Position numbers and translations under genes: made by a program. DNA of 64,000 bases, taken from NCBI RefSeq assembly GCF_018614135.1, contig NZ_JAGGOW010000125.1:1-64000 (forward strand), written 5' to 3'. Below the pieces are notes generated by a model. It had not been told where the DNA came from. It was given only the letters and a program-made list of their open reading frames with translations, and searched no databases. Each line of letters begins with the position of its first letter. Position 1 is the stretch's first letter. Below, piece after piece: positions 16,361 through 25,324 of the stretch. Source of the stretch: Streptomyces sp. ISL-66. GTDB taxonomy: Bacteria > Actinomycetota > Actinomycetes > Streptomycetales > Streptomycetaceae.

Positions 16361-17059
16361 TCATCGGATGGCATACCCGTCCCACAGCGGGCCGCCAGCC
16401 AGGTCTAGCACCTCTGCCACGACCGCGGCGAAGACCTTCACGTCCCCGGCGATCGCCTGCGCGGCGGCTTCGGACAACGCGCGGTGCACCCGGGGGTCGG
16501 CCGCAGCCAGCCGCCGCGACAACCACTTGCCTCCACCGAGCCAGTGCCCGCCGACCAGCAGGACCAGCTCCGAGGCGCGCTGCAGCATGTGCGAGACCAA
16601 GTACACCCGCTCTGCAAGGTCCGCGCAGCCACGCAGGTCATCAAGCAAGTCGGTCAGGACGTACCGCTGGTAGTCACGCTCACGGACCGACAGCGGCGGG
16701 GGGCCCACGGCCCAACGCCTTCGCGCCTCGTCCTGAAGCGAAGCACCCAGCCCATCCGCGTCTACCAGGAGCAGGCCGTCAGCACACATGGCGAGCAGCG
16801 GGGAACTCCGCTTTGCGGTCTCCTGGTCGGCGAAGCCGTGCCAGACGGCCTCCGTTTGCACGAACAGCTCCACCGGCCAGCCGCGGTACACCAGGTTCTC
16901 CCGGCTGGGGGCGGGCGGCCCGTCCAAGAGGACCACGACGTCCAGATCAGATGTGGGCGTCCGGCGATCGGTCAGCACGCTGCCGGCGAGGAAGGCCGCC
17001 CGGGCGGCGGGAAATCGGTCCCGAACCAGTTCGCGGGCGGTGAGCACGGGGTCATCCAT
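16361..17059 (-). CDS. Nucleotidyltransferase domain protein
   Basis: The 232-residue protein has a pol-beta-type nucleotidyltransferase signature: AGSVLTDRRTPTSDLDVVVL at about residues 25-45, with the Gly-Ser and the two metal-binding aspartates. Another acidic site follows near WPVELFVQT. The remaining ~130 residues are helical and may form a substrate- or partner-binding domain similar to HEPN/KNTase C-terminal helices. Such proteins adenylylate small molecules (for example aminoglycosides), tRNA or proteins. Nothing here identifies the substrate, and no separate HEPN partner gene is adjacent. The start is the ATG at 17059. It lies between an IS5-type element and an ISL3-type fragment. 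Confidence 0.75.
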   Translation of the reverse strand: MDDPVLTARELVRDRFPAARAAFLAGSVLTDRRTPTSDLDVVVLLDGPPAPSRENLVYRGWPVELFVQTEAVWHGFADQETAKRSSPLLAMCADGLLLVDADGLGASLQDEARRRWAVGPPPLSVRERDYQRYVLTDLLDDLRGCADLAERVYLVSHMLQRASELVLLVGGHWLGGGKWLSRRLAAADPRVHRALSEAAAQAIAGDVKVFAAVVAEVLDLAGGPLWDGYAIR

Positions 17060-17115
17060 GATCGCAGCGTATGCGCCGGCGTCGGTCCCGCGGTTCGTAC
17101 CTGCGGTTTCCTCGT

Positions 17116-17390
17116 GATCTTCCGACTACCGGCCAACGTGTGGTGTTGTCTCTGAAGGTCCGCCGGTTTCCCTGCACCGAGAATTCCTGCCCTCGGCGGA
17201 CTTTGCCGAGCAGGTACCAGGCCTCACCCGCCGGTATGGATGGCGGACCGAGCGGCTGCGCCCAGCCCTCGCGTCCATCGGCCTCGCCTTGGCCAGCCGT
17301 GCCGGTGCCCGGATGGCCCGTGTCTTCGGAGCGCCGGTCAGCCGCAACACTCTCCTGCGGCTGATCACCTCGCTGCCGGACCCTCCTGAA
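17116..17390 (+). pseudogene. ISL3-type transposase fragment
   Basis: Only an internal N-terminal piece of an ISL3-type transposase remains. The zinc-ribbon end reads VVLSLKVRRFPCTENSCPRR. After a one-base deletion at about 17204 it continues as TFAEQVPGLTRRYGWRTERL, then GARMARVFGAPVSRNTLLRL and ITSLPDPP. The start, the catalytic region and both element ends are absent. Confidence 0.75.
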
Positions 17391-17397
17391 AGCCCAC

Positions 17398-17532
17398 TCA
17401 GGACCCGTCCTCGACGAGCCCGAACCCTTCCGGGAACCCCTCCAGGAACTCCCGTCGGGCCGGGTCAGAATCCGCTTCGGCCATCACCCCTAGCAAGTCG
17501 ATCAGTTCCTGCCGCTGATCACCCGACAACAT
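17398..17532 (-). CDS. Small acidic protein, 44 aa
   Basis: The frame reads MLSGDQRQELIDLLGVMAEA, then DSDPARREFLEGFPEGFGLV, ending DGS. It has an amphipathic helical, acidic look and Streptomyces-like codon use. GGAGG lies about 12 bases upstream of the ATG. It could be a genuine short gene or the tail of a decayed one, since the in-frame extension upstream also stays open. No family is recognised. Confidence 0.4.
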   Translation of the reverse strand: MLSGDQRQELIDLLGVMAEADSDPARREFLEGFPEGFGLVEDGS

Positions 17533-17662
17533 CACTTTCCGTGAGCCTCCACAGAAAGTGGACCAGAGCCGCTTCCAACCCGCGCAGCCGGCTTTCACCA
17601 GCGGCGCCCCGCTCATGCTGAAGCCGGAGCCGTCGGCCATGGCCGGGTAGCAGCGGGCCGCT

Positions 17663-17900
17663 TCAGGGGTCGCCTTTGTGGTAGCTCTTCCAGCACTCGG
17701 AGCCGTCCGCCGTCCACCCGCCGGAACCGTACTCGACCAGGGCACGCCGGGCCGCTCCCGCGCCGGCTCCCGCAGCGCGTCGACCACCTCGACCACCTCG
17801 GCGAGGTCCGTCGTTCCCCACGCCTCTCGCGTCGCGTCCGCGTTCGCGGCCGCCCTCGGACGGGGCCACGCCGCGCCGTTGGCCGGGCACCGTATCCCTA
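17663..17900 (-). pseudogene. Possible frameshifted small gene
   Basis: Two plausible coding stretches sit in different frames on the minus strand. One is EAWGTTDLAEVVEVVDALRE (about 17826-17767). The other is ALVEYGSGGWTADGSECWKS, ending YHKGDP and a TGA at 17663. A single-base change at about 17745 would join them. The start is unclear. I do not recognise the family, and the assignment rests only on protein-like composition. Confidence 0.3.
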
Positions 17901-17956
17901 CATTGCCGCCGTGTCGTACTGAGCCGCCCGGACCGGCGGGGCCCGATAGTGGAGCG

Positions 17957-18772
17957 GTGAGCGACTCGTCAGCGGGAACCGGACACGGCGGAGCGAGCGG
18001 CGAGGGCCGTGACGGCGAGGAGGAGCGCGTCGCGTGGTCCGGGCCGGAGGGCGCGCAGGCCTTCGCCGCCGTGGAGGCGGCCACCGACTGGCTCCTCGGG
18101 TACCCCTTCGTCTTCCGGATCCTGGCCGGGCGGATCGACAGCCGTCACGTCCTGGTGGACTACGGATGCGGGCCGGGCAAGGTCGCCGACCACGCGGCCC
18201 GGCTGCTCGGATCGCGGGTCCTGGGCGTGGACGCCTCCCCCGAGATGCTGGAGCTGGCCCGCCGCTCCGGGACCGCGGTGGCCGAGTACCACCTGGTCGC
18301 GGACGGCCGCACCCCCTGTCTGGCGGACGGCAGCGCCGACGCGGTGATGTGCAATCACGTACTGGCGTCGCTCCCGACGCAGGAGGCGGTCCTCGCGGTG
18401 TTCCGGGAGATCCGCCGACTGCTGCGTCCGGGGGCCCCGTTCGTCCTGCTGGCCACCGACCCCGCCTGCGGCGGTATCGAGTACGCCTCGCTGCGCATCG
18501 GTGATCCGGGCGAACGGTACGGTCCGGGCGAGGAGTTGGTCGTACGGCTGCGGCGCACGGACGGCACCTGGCAGGAGATGCCCAACCACGCCTGGCCCGT
18601 GTACGTCTACCCGCCGCTGCTGGCGCGCGCCGGATTCCGCGACGTCGTACAGATCCGGCCGACCGTGGACGAGGCGCTCGGCCTCGTCGACGCGGAGTTC
18701 GCCGCCGCCCGCAGCTGGGCGGCGGAGCGGGCGAGGCCACCGCTGGTGATCACCACGGCGCTCGCGCTCTGA
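17957..18772 (+). CDS. Class I SAM-dependent methyltransferase
   Basis: The 271-residue protein contains a Rossmann methyltransferase domain. Motif I is VLVDYGCGPGKVADHAARLL. The acidic residue that binds the ribose is in VLGVDASPEMLELAR. Motif II/III is SADAVMCNHVLASLP, and motif IV is REIRRLLRPGAPFVLLATDP. This pattern is typical of type-11 methyltransferases acting on small molecules. The substrate is unknown. The GTG at 17957 was chosen because sequence upstream in the same frame is low-complexity Ser/Arg/Pro and overlaps other possible coding; GGAG lies close before it. It stands alone upstream of an XRE regulator gene. Confidence 0.8.
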   Translation: MSDSSAGTGHGGASGEGRDGEEERVAWSGPEGAQAFAAVEAATDWLLGYPFVFRILAGRIDSRHVLVDYGCGPGKVADHAARLLGSRVLGVDASPEMLELARRSGTAVAEYHLVADGRTPCLADGSADAVMCNHVLASLPTQEAVLAVFREIRRLLRPGAPFVLLATDPACGGIEYASLRIGDPGERYGPGEELVVRLRRTDGTWQEMPNHAWPVYVYPPLLARAGFRDVVQIRPTVDEALGLVDAEFAAARSWAAERARPPLVITTALAL

Positions 18773-18964
18773 GCGGACCCCGACCCCACCCGCTGCGGTC
18801 CGCGCTGTGGTCCACCCTGCGGTCCGCCGGCTTCCGGATGGCGACTCCGGCCCGGACGACGGGAGTTACCCCAGCCCTGGCTGTGGTGGTGCCGGGGAGA
18901 CTAGCACTGCCAGGGCCACCCTCGTCCGGCCCGTTTCCCGGGCCCGCCCGGCACACTGGAACCC

Positions 18965-19870
18965 ATGGACACACCCACTGGCCTGGGCGAATTCCTTCGC
19001 AACCGCCGCGCCCGGCTCCAGCCGGAGGACGTCGGACTGGCGGCGCCCGGCTCCCGTAGGCGCGTGCCCGGGCTGCGCCGCGAGGAGCTCGCGCTGCTCG
19101 CCGGCGTGAGCATCACGTACTACACGCACCTGGAGCAGGGGCAGAGTACGAACGCCTCGGACAGCGTCCTCGACGCACTCGCCCGCGCCCTGCGCCTGAG
19201 TCCGGACGAGCACGCGCACCTACGCGATCTCGCCCGGCCGCCCAAGGCCAAGCGGGCCCGGTCCCCGCGTCCGGAGCACGCGCGCCCCACGACGCGCCGG
19301 TTGATCGCGGCGATGCCACAGATCCCTGCCGTCGCACTGGACGGGCGCAACGACGTGCTCGTGTGGAATCCGCTGGGCCACGCACTGCTCGCCGGGCACC
19401 TCGACCCGGCGAGCCCGGACGATCCGGCCGCCCGCCCCAATCTGACGCGCATGCTGTTCCTCGACCCGCACACCCGGGAGCTGTACACCGACTGGAAGGG
19501 CGAGGCGCGCGTCGCCCTGGCCGCCCTGCGGCTGGTCGCCGGCCGCAATCCCGAGGACCGCGCGCTCGCCGAGCTGATCGGCTCGCTGATGCTGCAGAGC
19601 CCCGATTTTGCGGCGCTCTGGTCCCAGCACCCGGTACGGGACTGCACCGTGGGGACGAAGTCTCTGCACCATCCGGCCGTGGGTCCACTGACCCTGGAGT
19701 TCGAGAACCTTCACGTGGCCGACGGAACCGGCCACCGGATGCTGCTCTTCAGCGCTCCCGAGGATTCGCCGTCCGATGCGGCGTTGCGGCTGCTGTCGGG
19801 TCTGGTGGCCGATTCCGACCAGCAACTGCTCAATGATGCTCGCTCGGACGGAGTTTCAAGCATCTCTTGA
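18965..19870 (+). CDS. XRE-family transcriptional regulator with MmyB-like ligand-binding domain
   Basis: The 301-residue protein has an N-terminal helix-turn-helix (about residues 5-80). The preceding RRRVPGLRREELALLAGVSI and TYYTHLEQGQ are a very recognisable pair in this actinobacterial family. Residues 105-280 match the MmyB-like ligand-binding domain (NDVLVWNPLGHALL, LFLDPHTRELYTDW, HHPAVGPLTLEFENL), thought to bind fatty-acid-like ligands. Members usually control a divergently placed oxidoreductase gene; none is next to it here, so the target is unclear. The ATG at 18965 is the first codon of the conserved domain. Confidence 0.88.
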   Translation: MDTPTGLGEFLRNRRARLQPEDVGLAAPGSRRRVPGLRREELALLAGVSITYYTHLEQGQSTNASDSVLDALARALRLSPDEHAHLRDLARPPKAKRARSPRPEHARPTTRRLIAAMPQIPAVALDGRNDVLVWNPLGHALLAGHLDPASPDDPAARPNLTRMLFLDPHTRELYTDWKGEARVALAALRLVAGRNPEDRALAELIGSLMLQSPDFAALWSQHPVRDCTVGTKSLHHPAVGPLTLEFENLHVADGTGHRMLLFSAPEDSPSDAALRLLSGLVADSDQQLLNDARSDGVSSIS

Positions 19871-19977
19871 CATAGACAGGCTCCTGCGCTGCACTTTGGC
19901 CACTCCCTCCGGCAGTCACGGCCGGGGGGAGACACACCCATGCACTCCCCGACACCCACCACACCTGGGGACTGGCC

Positions 19978-22341
19978 ATGCGCCTGCTCAGATTCCTGAC
20001 CGCCTCCGCCTTAGCGGTTGCCGCGCTCTCCCTACCCGGTGCCACCACCGCTTCGGCTTCGGCCCCCGCCGCCGCCCTTGCCTCCGTCCCTGCCTCCGTC
20101 CCGGCCTTCGACCCGGTCGCTGCCGCCGGGGCGCCGCAGACCGTGCCCGCGCTGCGCCAGTGGACGGCCGGCAGCGGCACGTACGGCTTCACGAGCACCA
20201 GCCGGATCGTCGTGGATCCCGCCTACACGGCCCAGCTCTCAGACGAGGCGGCCACGCTGGCGGAAGACCTGGGCACGCTGGCCGGGCGTTCCGTGGCCGT
20301 CGTCACGGGGACCGCCTCCCCCGGCGACATCGGCCTGAGCCTCGGCGACGGTTCGCTGCCCGCCGAGGGCTACCGGATGACCGTGGGACAGAGCGTCGCC
20401 ATCCAGGCGGCAACCGACACCGGAGCGTTCTACGGCACCCGTACCGTGCTGCAACTGCTGCACCAGTCCGCCTCGGTGGCGGCCGGTACGGCGGTGGACT
20501 GGCCGACGAAGCCAGAGCGCGGGCTCATGATCGACCAGGGCCGGAAGTTCTTCACCGTCGACTGGGTCAAACAGCACATCAAGGAACTGGCGTACCTCAA
20601 GCTCAACTACTTCCACTTCCACGTCTCGGACACCTTCGGCTTCCGCCTGGAGAGCGCGACCCACCCCGAGATCGTCTCCGCCGACCACTATTCCAAGCAG
20701 GACATCGCCGACCTGGTCGCGCTGGGGCAGAAGTACCACGTCACGATCGTGCCGGAGATCGACACCCCGGGGCACATGAACCAGATCCTGGCCGCCCACC
20801 CCGAGCTCAGGCTCAAGGACGGTTCGGGCACGGCGAGCGCCGAGTTCATCGACCTCTCGCTGCCCGCCTCGTACACACTGATCAAGGACCTGATCACCGA
20901 GTACCTGCCGCTGTTCCCGGCGGCGTACTGGCACATCGGCGCGGACGAGTACGTCACGGACTACAACAGGTATCCGCAGCTGCTCAGTTACGCCCGCGCC
21001 CACTACGGCGCGAACGCCACCGCCAAGGACACCTACTACGGGTACGTGAACTGGGCGGACGCGCTGGTCCGGGCCGCCGGCAAGACCACCCGGATGTGGA
21101 ACGACGGCATCAAGGCCGGCGACGGCACCGTCACTCCGAACGCGGCCATCCTCGTCGAGTACTGGTACCGCTACGGTCTCACCCCGCAACAGCTGGTCGC
21201 GGCCGGTCACAAGGTCGCCAACGCGTCCTGGACGCCGACCTATTACGTGCTCGGGGGCGCGAAGCCCGACACCAAGTGGATGTACGAGAGCTGGACACCG
21301 GACACCTTCGAGGGCGGCAACGTCCTCGCGGACGGGGCGAAGAACCCCGGGTCGCTGATCCACGTGTGGTGTGACAGCCCGAACGCGGAGACGGAGACCC
21401 AGGTCGCCGCCGGCATCATGTACCCGCTGCGCGCGCTCGCCCAGCAGACCTGGGGTTCGCCGAAGCCGGTGGCCACCTACGCCGCGTTCACCCCGATCGT
21501 GGCCGCGATCGGCCACCACCCCGCCTGGCCCGGCACCTCGCAGCCGGGCAATCTCGCCCTCAACCGCCCCACCACCGCCTCCAGTACCGAGACCGCCGCC
21601 TTCCCCGCCCCGCTGGCGACCGACGGGGACCCCGGCACCCGCTGGTCGAGCGCCTACGCCGACCCGCAGTGGCTGGAGGTCGACCTCGGGTCCGGCCAAG
21701 CCGTCAACCGGGTGGTCCTGCGCTGGGAGGCCGCGTACGGCAAGGCCTTCCAGATCCAGCTCTCGGACGACAGGACCACCTGGCGCACCGCCTACTCCAC
21801 GACGACCGGCGCGGGCGGGGTCCAGGACCTGACCGGGCTGTCCGGGTCCGGCCGCTACATCCGCGTGAACGCCACCCAGCGGGGCACCACCTACGGCTAC
21901 TCACTGTACGAATTCGAGGTGTACGGAGGCCAGTTGAGCGGGACCCGTACGCTCACGGCAGCCGGGAAGGCGCTCGACGACCCGGCGAGCTCCACCTCCT
22001 CCGGGACCCAGCTGATCACGTGGACCCCGCACGGCGGACCCAACCAGCAATGGAAGCTGAACCTCAACGGCGACGGCGGCTACACCATGGTCAACGGCTC
22101 CTCCGGCCTCTGCGCGGACGTCGCGGGCGGCTCCACCGCCGCCGGCGCGGCCGTGGTCCAGGCCACCTGCGGCGCCGCCGACAGCCAGCGCTGGCTGATC
22201 ACGGCGCTCGGCGCGGGCGAGTACGCGGTGACCAACAAGAAGAGCTCGCTGCGGCTGACCACCGCCTCCGGCGCGGACGGCGCCCTGGCCAGCCAACAGC
22301 CGGGCAGCGCTTCGGTCTACCAGCGCTGGCAGATCGGCTGA
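19978..22341 (+). CDS. Secreted GH20 beta-N-acetylhexosaminidase with CBM32 and ricin-type modules
   Basis: The 787-residue protein starts with a signal peptide (MRLLRFLTASALAVAALSLP). A GH20b N-terminal domain lies at about residues 45-175. The GH20 barrel at about 180-510 has RGLMIDQGRKFF, HFHVSDTFGFRLE, EIDTPGHMN and the catalytic pair D323-E324 in HIGADEY. An F5/8-type (CBM32) domain at about 525-655 is followed by a ricin-B-type trefoil to the end. GH20 enzymes release terminal GlcNAc or GalNAc from chitin fragments, peptidoglycan or glycans. Codon 12 is TTA (20011-20013), so translation should depend on the bldA tRNA and be tied to development. The convergent sugar ABC operon may import the released sugar, but this is inference. 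Confidence 0.93.
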   Translation: MRLLRFLTASALAVAALSLPGATTASASAPAAALASVPASVPAFDPVAAAGAPQTVPALRQWTAGSGTYGFTSTSRIVVDPAYTAQLSDEAATLAEDLGTLAGRSVAVVTGTASPGDIGLSLGDGSLPAEGYRMTVGQSVAIQAATDTGAFYGTRTVLQLLHQSASVAAGTAVDWPTKPERGLMIDQGRKFFTVDWVKQHIKELAYLKLNYFHFHVSDTFGFRLESATHPEIVSADHYSKQDIADLVALGQKYHVTIVPEIDTPGHMNQILAAHPELRLKDGSGTASAEFIDLSLPASYTLIKDLITEYLPLFPAAYWHIGADEYVTDYNRYPQLLSYARAHYGANATAKDTYYGYVNWADALVRAAGKTTRMWNDGIKAGDGTVTPNAAILVEYWYRYGLTPQQLVAAGHKVANASWTPTYYVLGGAKPDTKWMYESWTPDTFEGGNVLADGAKNPGSLIHVWCDSPNAETETQVAAGIMYPLRALAQQTWGSPKPVATYAAFTPIVAAIGHHPAWPGTSQPGNLALNRPTTASSTETAAFPAPLATDGDPGTRWSSAYADPQWLEVDLGSGQAVNRVVLRWEAAYGKAFQIQLSDDRTTWRTAYSTTTGAGGVQDLTGLSGSGRYIRVNATQRGTTYGYSLYEFEVYGGQLSGTRTLTAAGKALDDPASSTSSGTQLITWTPHGGPNQQWKLNLNGDGGYTMVNGSSGLCADVAGGSTAAGAAVVQATCGAADSQRWLITALGAGEYAVTNKKSSLRLTTASGADGALASQQPGSASVYQRWQIG

Positions 22342-22362
22342 CGGCGGGCACCACGCACAGGA

Positions 22363-22394
22363 GCGGTCGGCCCCGGACCTCCGGGGCCGGCCGC
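22363..22394. terminator. Bidirectional hairpin terminator
   Basis: A 14-bp stem with one mismatch (GCGGTCGGCCCCGG, loop ACCT, CCGGGGCCGGCCGC) lies between the convergent hexosaminidase and dehydrogenase genes, 21 bases past the hexosaminidase stop. Confidence 0.75.
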
Positions 22395-22438
22395 TTCCTC
22401 CTCGTCCGGTGGGGTGAGGCCGGCCGGTGGCGGTGTGC

Positions 22439-23464
22439 TCAGGCCGAGCGGGCCAGGGTCCCGCGGTGGACGGCGTGGGCGAAGGGGAGTCCGCGGGCGT
22501 AACGTTCCAGCTCCTCGGCGGCGCTGGCCGAGAGCCGTCCCAGCTCGTTGCCGAGGGACCCGGCGATGTGCGGGGTGAGCAGGACGTTCGGCAGCTCGTA
22601 GAGCGGCGAGTCCGGAGGCAGCACGTCGGGCTCGGTGACGTCGAGTACGGCGTGCAGTCGGCCGGAGACCAGTTCCGCGGTGAGTGCCCGCGTGTCGACG
22701 AGGGACCCCCGGGCGGTGTTGACGAGGGTGGCGCCGTCGCGCATGAGCGCGAGGCGCGCCCCGTCGAGGAGGTGACGGGTCTCGGGGGTTTGCGGCGCGT
22801 GGACGGTGACCACGTCGCTGCGGCCCATCAGCTCGTCCAGGGGGACCGGTTCCACCCCCAGGGCCCTCGCTTCCTCCGGGGCCAGGTACGGGTCGTGGAC
22901 CAGCACGTGAGCCTCGTAGGAGCGCAGGAGCGCGATGACGCGGCGGCCGATGCGCGAGGCGCCGATGACGCCGATGGTCCGGCGGTAGTTGCCGATGCCG
23001 GGGTACAGCACGAGCGGGTCGAGCTGGCTGCGGGCCTCGCGGTAGGCCCGGGAGGTGGCGAGCACCCGTTTGTTGGCGAAGACGATCGCGGCCACCGTGT
23101 ACTCGGCGACGGGCCGGGCGTTGGCCTCGGCCGCGCTGGTGACGTGGAGCCCGCGCCGCCAGGCGGCCTCGGTCATCAGCCCCTTCACGCTACCGGCGGT
23201 GTGGACGACCGCGCGCAGCGCGGGCAGGAGGGCGAGCGCCTCCTCGGTGAGCGGCGGGCAGCCCCAGCCGGTGAGCAGGACCTCCGCGTCGCGCAGCGGG
23301 GCGGGGTCGGCGGCGGCGAAGTCGGTGACCAGGAGGGCGGGATCGAGCCGGGCCACGGCACCCAGCCGGGCCAGGGCGGGCCCGTCGAGGAGGGCGTCCT
23401 TCGTGTTCCGGTCCATGGCGAGGACGGTGTGGGGCTTGTGGGGCTTGTGGGGCTTGCGGTTCAC
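22439..23464 (-). CDS. D-isomer-specific 2-hydroxyacid dehydrogenase
   Basis: The 341-residue protein belongs to the NAD(P)-dependent D-2-hydroxyacid dehydrogenase family. The nucleotide-binding motif is IGVIGASRIGRRVIALL. The catalytic Arg is in VNTARGSLVDTRAL, the Glu region is VLDVTEPD, and the catalytic His is in LLTPHIAGSLGNELGRL. It probably interconverts a sugar-derived 2-oxo and 2-hydroxy acid. Its start codon GTG overlaps the TGA of the upstream permease gene (GTGA), with GGGAG placed for it, so translation is coupled. An ATG at 23416 would skip an odd HKPHKPH tract and is the alternative start. As the last gene of the sugar-uptake operon it probably handles an intermediate of the imported sugar. 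Confidence 0.88.
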   Translation of the reverse strand: MNRKPHKPHKPHTVLAMDRNTKDALLDGPALARLGAVARLDPALLVTDFAAADPAPLRDAEVLLTGWGCPPLTEEALALLPALRAVVHTAGSVKGLMTEAAWRRGLHVTSAAEANARPVAEYTVAAIVFANKRVLATSRAYREARSQLDPLVLYPGIGNYRRTIGVIGASRIGRRVIALLRSYEAHVLVHDPYLAPEEARALGVEPVPLDELMGRSDVVTVHAPQTPETRHLLDGARLALMRDGATLVNTARGSLVDTRALTAELVSGRLHAVLDVTEPDVLPPDSPLYELPNVLLTPHIAGSLGNELGRLSASAAEELERYARGLPFAHAVHRGTLARSA

Positions 23465-24345
23465 TTGACGGCTCCCGCGGTGAGTCCGGCGCGCCAGAAG
23501 CGCTGCAGGCCGATGAACGCGATGGCGAGGGGGATCACGGTCACCAGGGATCCGGTGATCGCGAGTGCGTACAACTCCGGGTTCTGGACGACCAGTTGGT
23601 TCCAGTTGTAGATGCCGAGGACCGCCGGGTACAGGTGGTGGTCGTTGAGCATGACCAGCGGGCCGAAGAAGTTGTTCCAACTGGCGGTGAAGGAGAAGAG
23701 GAAGAGGGTGATGAATCCGGGCATCAGCATGGGCAGCGAGATCGAGCGGAAGATCCGCAGTTCGCCCGCTCCGTCGATGCGCGCGGCTTCCAGGACCTCG
23801 CCCGGGACGTAGCCCTCTGAAAAGACCCGGGCCAGGTAGACGCCGAAGGGGTTCACGAGGCACGGGACGAGAACGGACCAGTAGGTGTTGACGAGTCCGA
23901 TCTCGGAGGCGAGGAGGTACTGCGGGAGGGTGATGACGACGCTCGGTACGAGGGTGCCGATCAGGATGAGGCCGAAGAGCGGGCCCTTGCCGCGGAACTC
24001 GTACTTGTCGAAGCAGTAGCCGGCCGCGACGCTGATGAGCGAGGAGGCGAGCGATCCGAGGACCGAGTAGAGCAGGCTGTTGAGCAGCCAGCGTCCGAAG
24101 ATGCCGTCGTCGTAGGTGAACACCGCTTCGAGGTTGTCGAGGAGGTGGAACTCCCCGAAGCTGAAGCCGGCGGTCCCGAAGAGGTCGGCCTGGTTCTTGG
24201 TGGCCGCGATCAGCAGCCAGGTCAGCGGCATGAGGGTGTAGAGGACCGCGACCAACAGCACGGCATTGACCACGGCCTTCGAGGCCACGGCCCCACTGCT
24301 CCGGCGCCGCCGGGCCGGCGTGGCGGGGGTCGTCCGTGCGCTCAT
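23461..24345 (-). CDS. Carbohydrate ABC transporter permease (MalG type)
   Basis: The 294-residue inner-membrane protein has six predicted helices. The binding-protein-dependent transport (EAA) loop reads EAARIDGAGELRIFRSISLP, where it contacts the ATPase. The N-terminus is a short basic cytoplasmic tail, followed by a helix (VVNAVLLVAVLYTLMPLTWL) typical of the CUT1 second permease. The ATG at 24345 overlaps the stop of the preceding permease (ATGA), so the two are translated together. No ATPase gene is nearby. In Streptomyces such systems usually share the general ATPase MsiK, which is the likely partner here. Confidence 0.93.
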   Translation of the reverse strand: MSARTTPATPARRRRSSGAVASKAVVNAVLLVAVLYTLMPLTWLLIAATKNQADLFGTAGFSFGEFHLLDNLEAVFTYDDGIFGRWLLNSLLYSVLGSLASSLISVAAGYCFDKYEFRGKGPLFGLILIGTLVPSVVITLPQYLLASEIGLVNTYWSVLVPCLVNPFGVYLARVFSEGYVPGEVLEAARIDGAGELRIFRSISLPMLMPGFITLFLFSFTASWNNFFGPLVMLNDHHLYPAVLGIYNWNQLVVQNPELYALAITGSLVTVIPLAIAFIGLQRFWRAGLTAGAVK

Positions 24346-25265
24346 GCCGAGCCACCTCGCTTTCCGATCCGGGTGACGACGTAGGAGAGGGTGCCCGCGA
24401 CGAGGGCCATGAGGAGCGAGGCGGAGGAGGCGAGACCGTAGTCGTGGCGCTCGAAGGCCGCCTTGTAGATGAACATCATCGGAGACCAGTCGGAGCCCAT
24501 CGAGCCCGCCCGCTGGGCGAGGAGCATCGGTTCGCTGAAGATCTGGACGACGCCGACGCACGTGAACAGGAGGGTGAGGGAAACCGCGGAGCGGATCATC
24601 GGAAGCTTGATCCGCAGGGCGATGCGCAGGCCTCCCGCGCCGTCCATGACGCCGGCCTCGATGACCTCGCGGGGCACGGCCTGGAGCGCGGCGTAGAAAA
24701 TGATCATGTTGTAGCCGATCCACTGCCAGGCCGCGACGTTCACCAGGGAGGGCAGGACGCTTCCCGCGGAGAAGAAGTCCCAGCTGCCGCCCGCCGCCTC
24801 GATCCACTCCAGGACCGGGCTCAGGCCGGGGGTGTACAGGTAGATCCAGATGACCGCCGCGATCAGTCCGGGCACGGCGTGCGGCATGAAGACGGCGAAC
24901 TGTACGAGGCGCTTGGCCCTGGCCGCCGCCGAGTCGACGAGCAGCGCCAGGGCGAGTGCGGTGCCGGTCATCACGGGGATGTAGAGGGCGCAGTACGCGG
25001 CCACGTGCAGGAAGGAGGACGTGAAACCGGGATCGGTCAGCGCCTTCGCGTAGTTCCCGAGCCCGCTGAAGAACCGTTCGGTGCCGCCGAAGCCCAGGCC
25101 CGAGGAGCGCTCCGAGAAGAAGCTCATCCAGACCGCGTAGCCGATGGGCAGGACGAGGACGGCGATGAAGAGCAGGAAGAACGGAAGGAGGAAGGTGGCC
25201 ACCGCCCTGCCCTGGCCTGGCCTGTGCGCGCAGACGCGCGCGGTACGAGCGAGTGGTGCTGCCAC
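24342..25265 (-). CDS. Carbohydrate ABC transporter permease (MalF type)
   Basis: The 307-residue protein has six helices. It begins with a basic Arg-rich N-terminus before the first helix (TFLLPFFLLFIAVLVLPIGY). The EAA loop is EAGVMDGAGGLRIALRIKLP. It forms the heteromeric channel with the downstream permease. The GTG at 25265 is preceded by AAGGAG at ideal spacing. The gap of 59 bases from the binding-protein gene and the overlap with the next gene place it second in the four-gene operon. Confidence 0.93.
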   Translation of the reverse strand: MAAPLARTARVCAHRPGQGRAVATFLLPFFLLFIAVLVLPIGYAVWMSFFSERSSGLGFGGTERFFSGLGNYAKALTDPGFTSSFLHVAAYCALYIPVMTGTALALALLVDSAAARAKRLVQFAVFMPHAVPGLIAAVIWIYLYTPGLSPVLEWIEAAGGSWDFFSAGSVLPSLVNVAAWQWIGYNMIIFYAALQAVPREVIEAGVMDGAGGLRIALRIKLPMIRSAVSLTLLFTCVGVVQIFSEPMLLAQRAGSMGSDWSPMMFIYKAAFERHDYGLASSASLLMALVAGTLSYVVTRIGKRGGSA

Positions 25266-25324
25266 CGGTGCTCCTTCTTGGTGTGGTCCGGAAGGGCGGA
25301 AGGAGGAGGGATGGGGAGGAGCGT

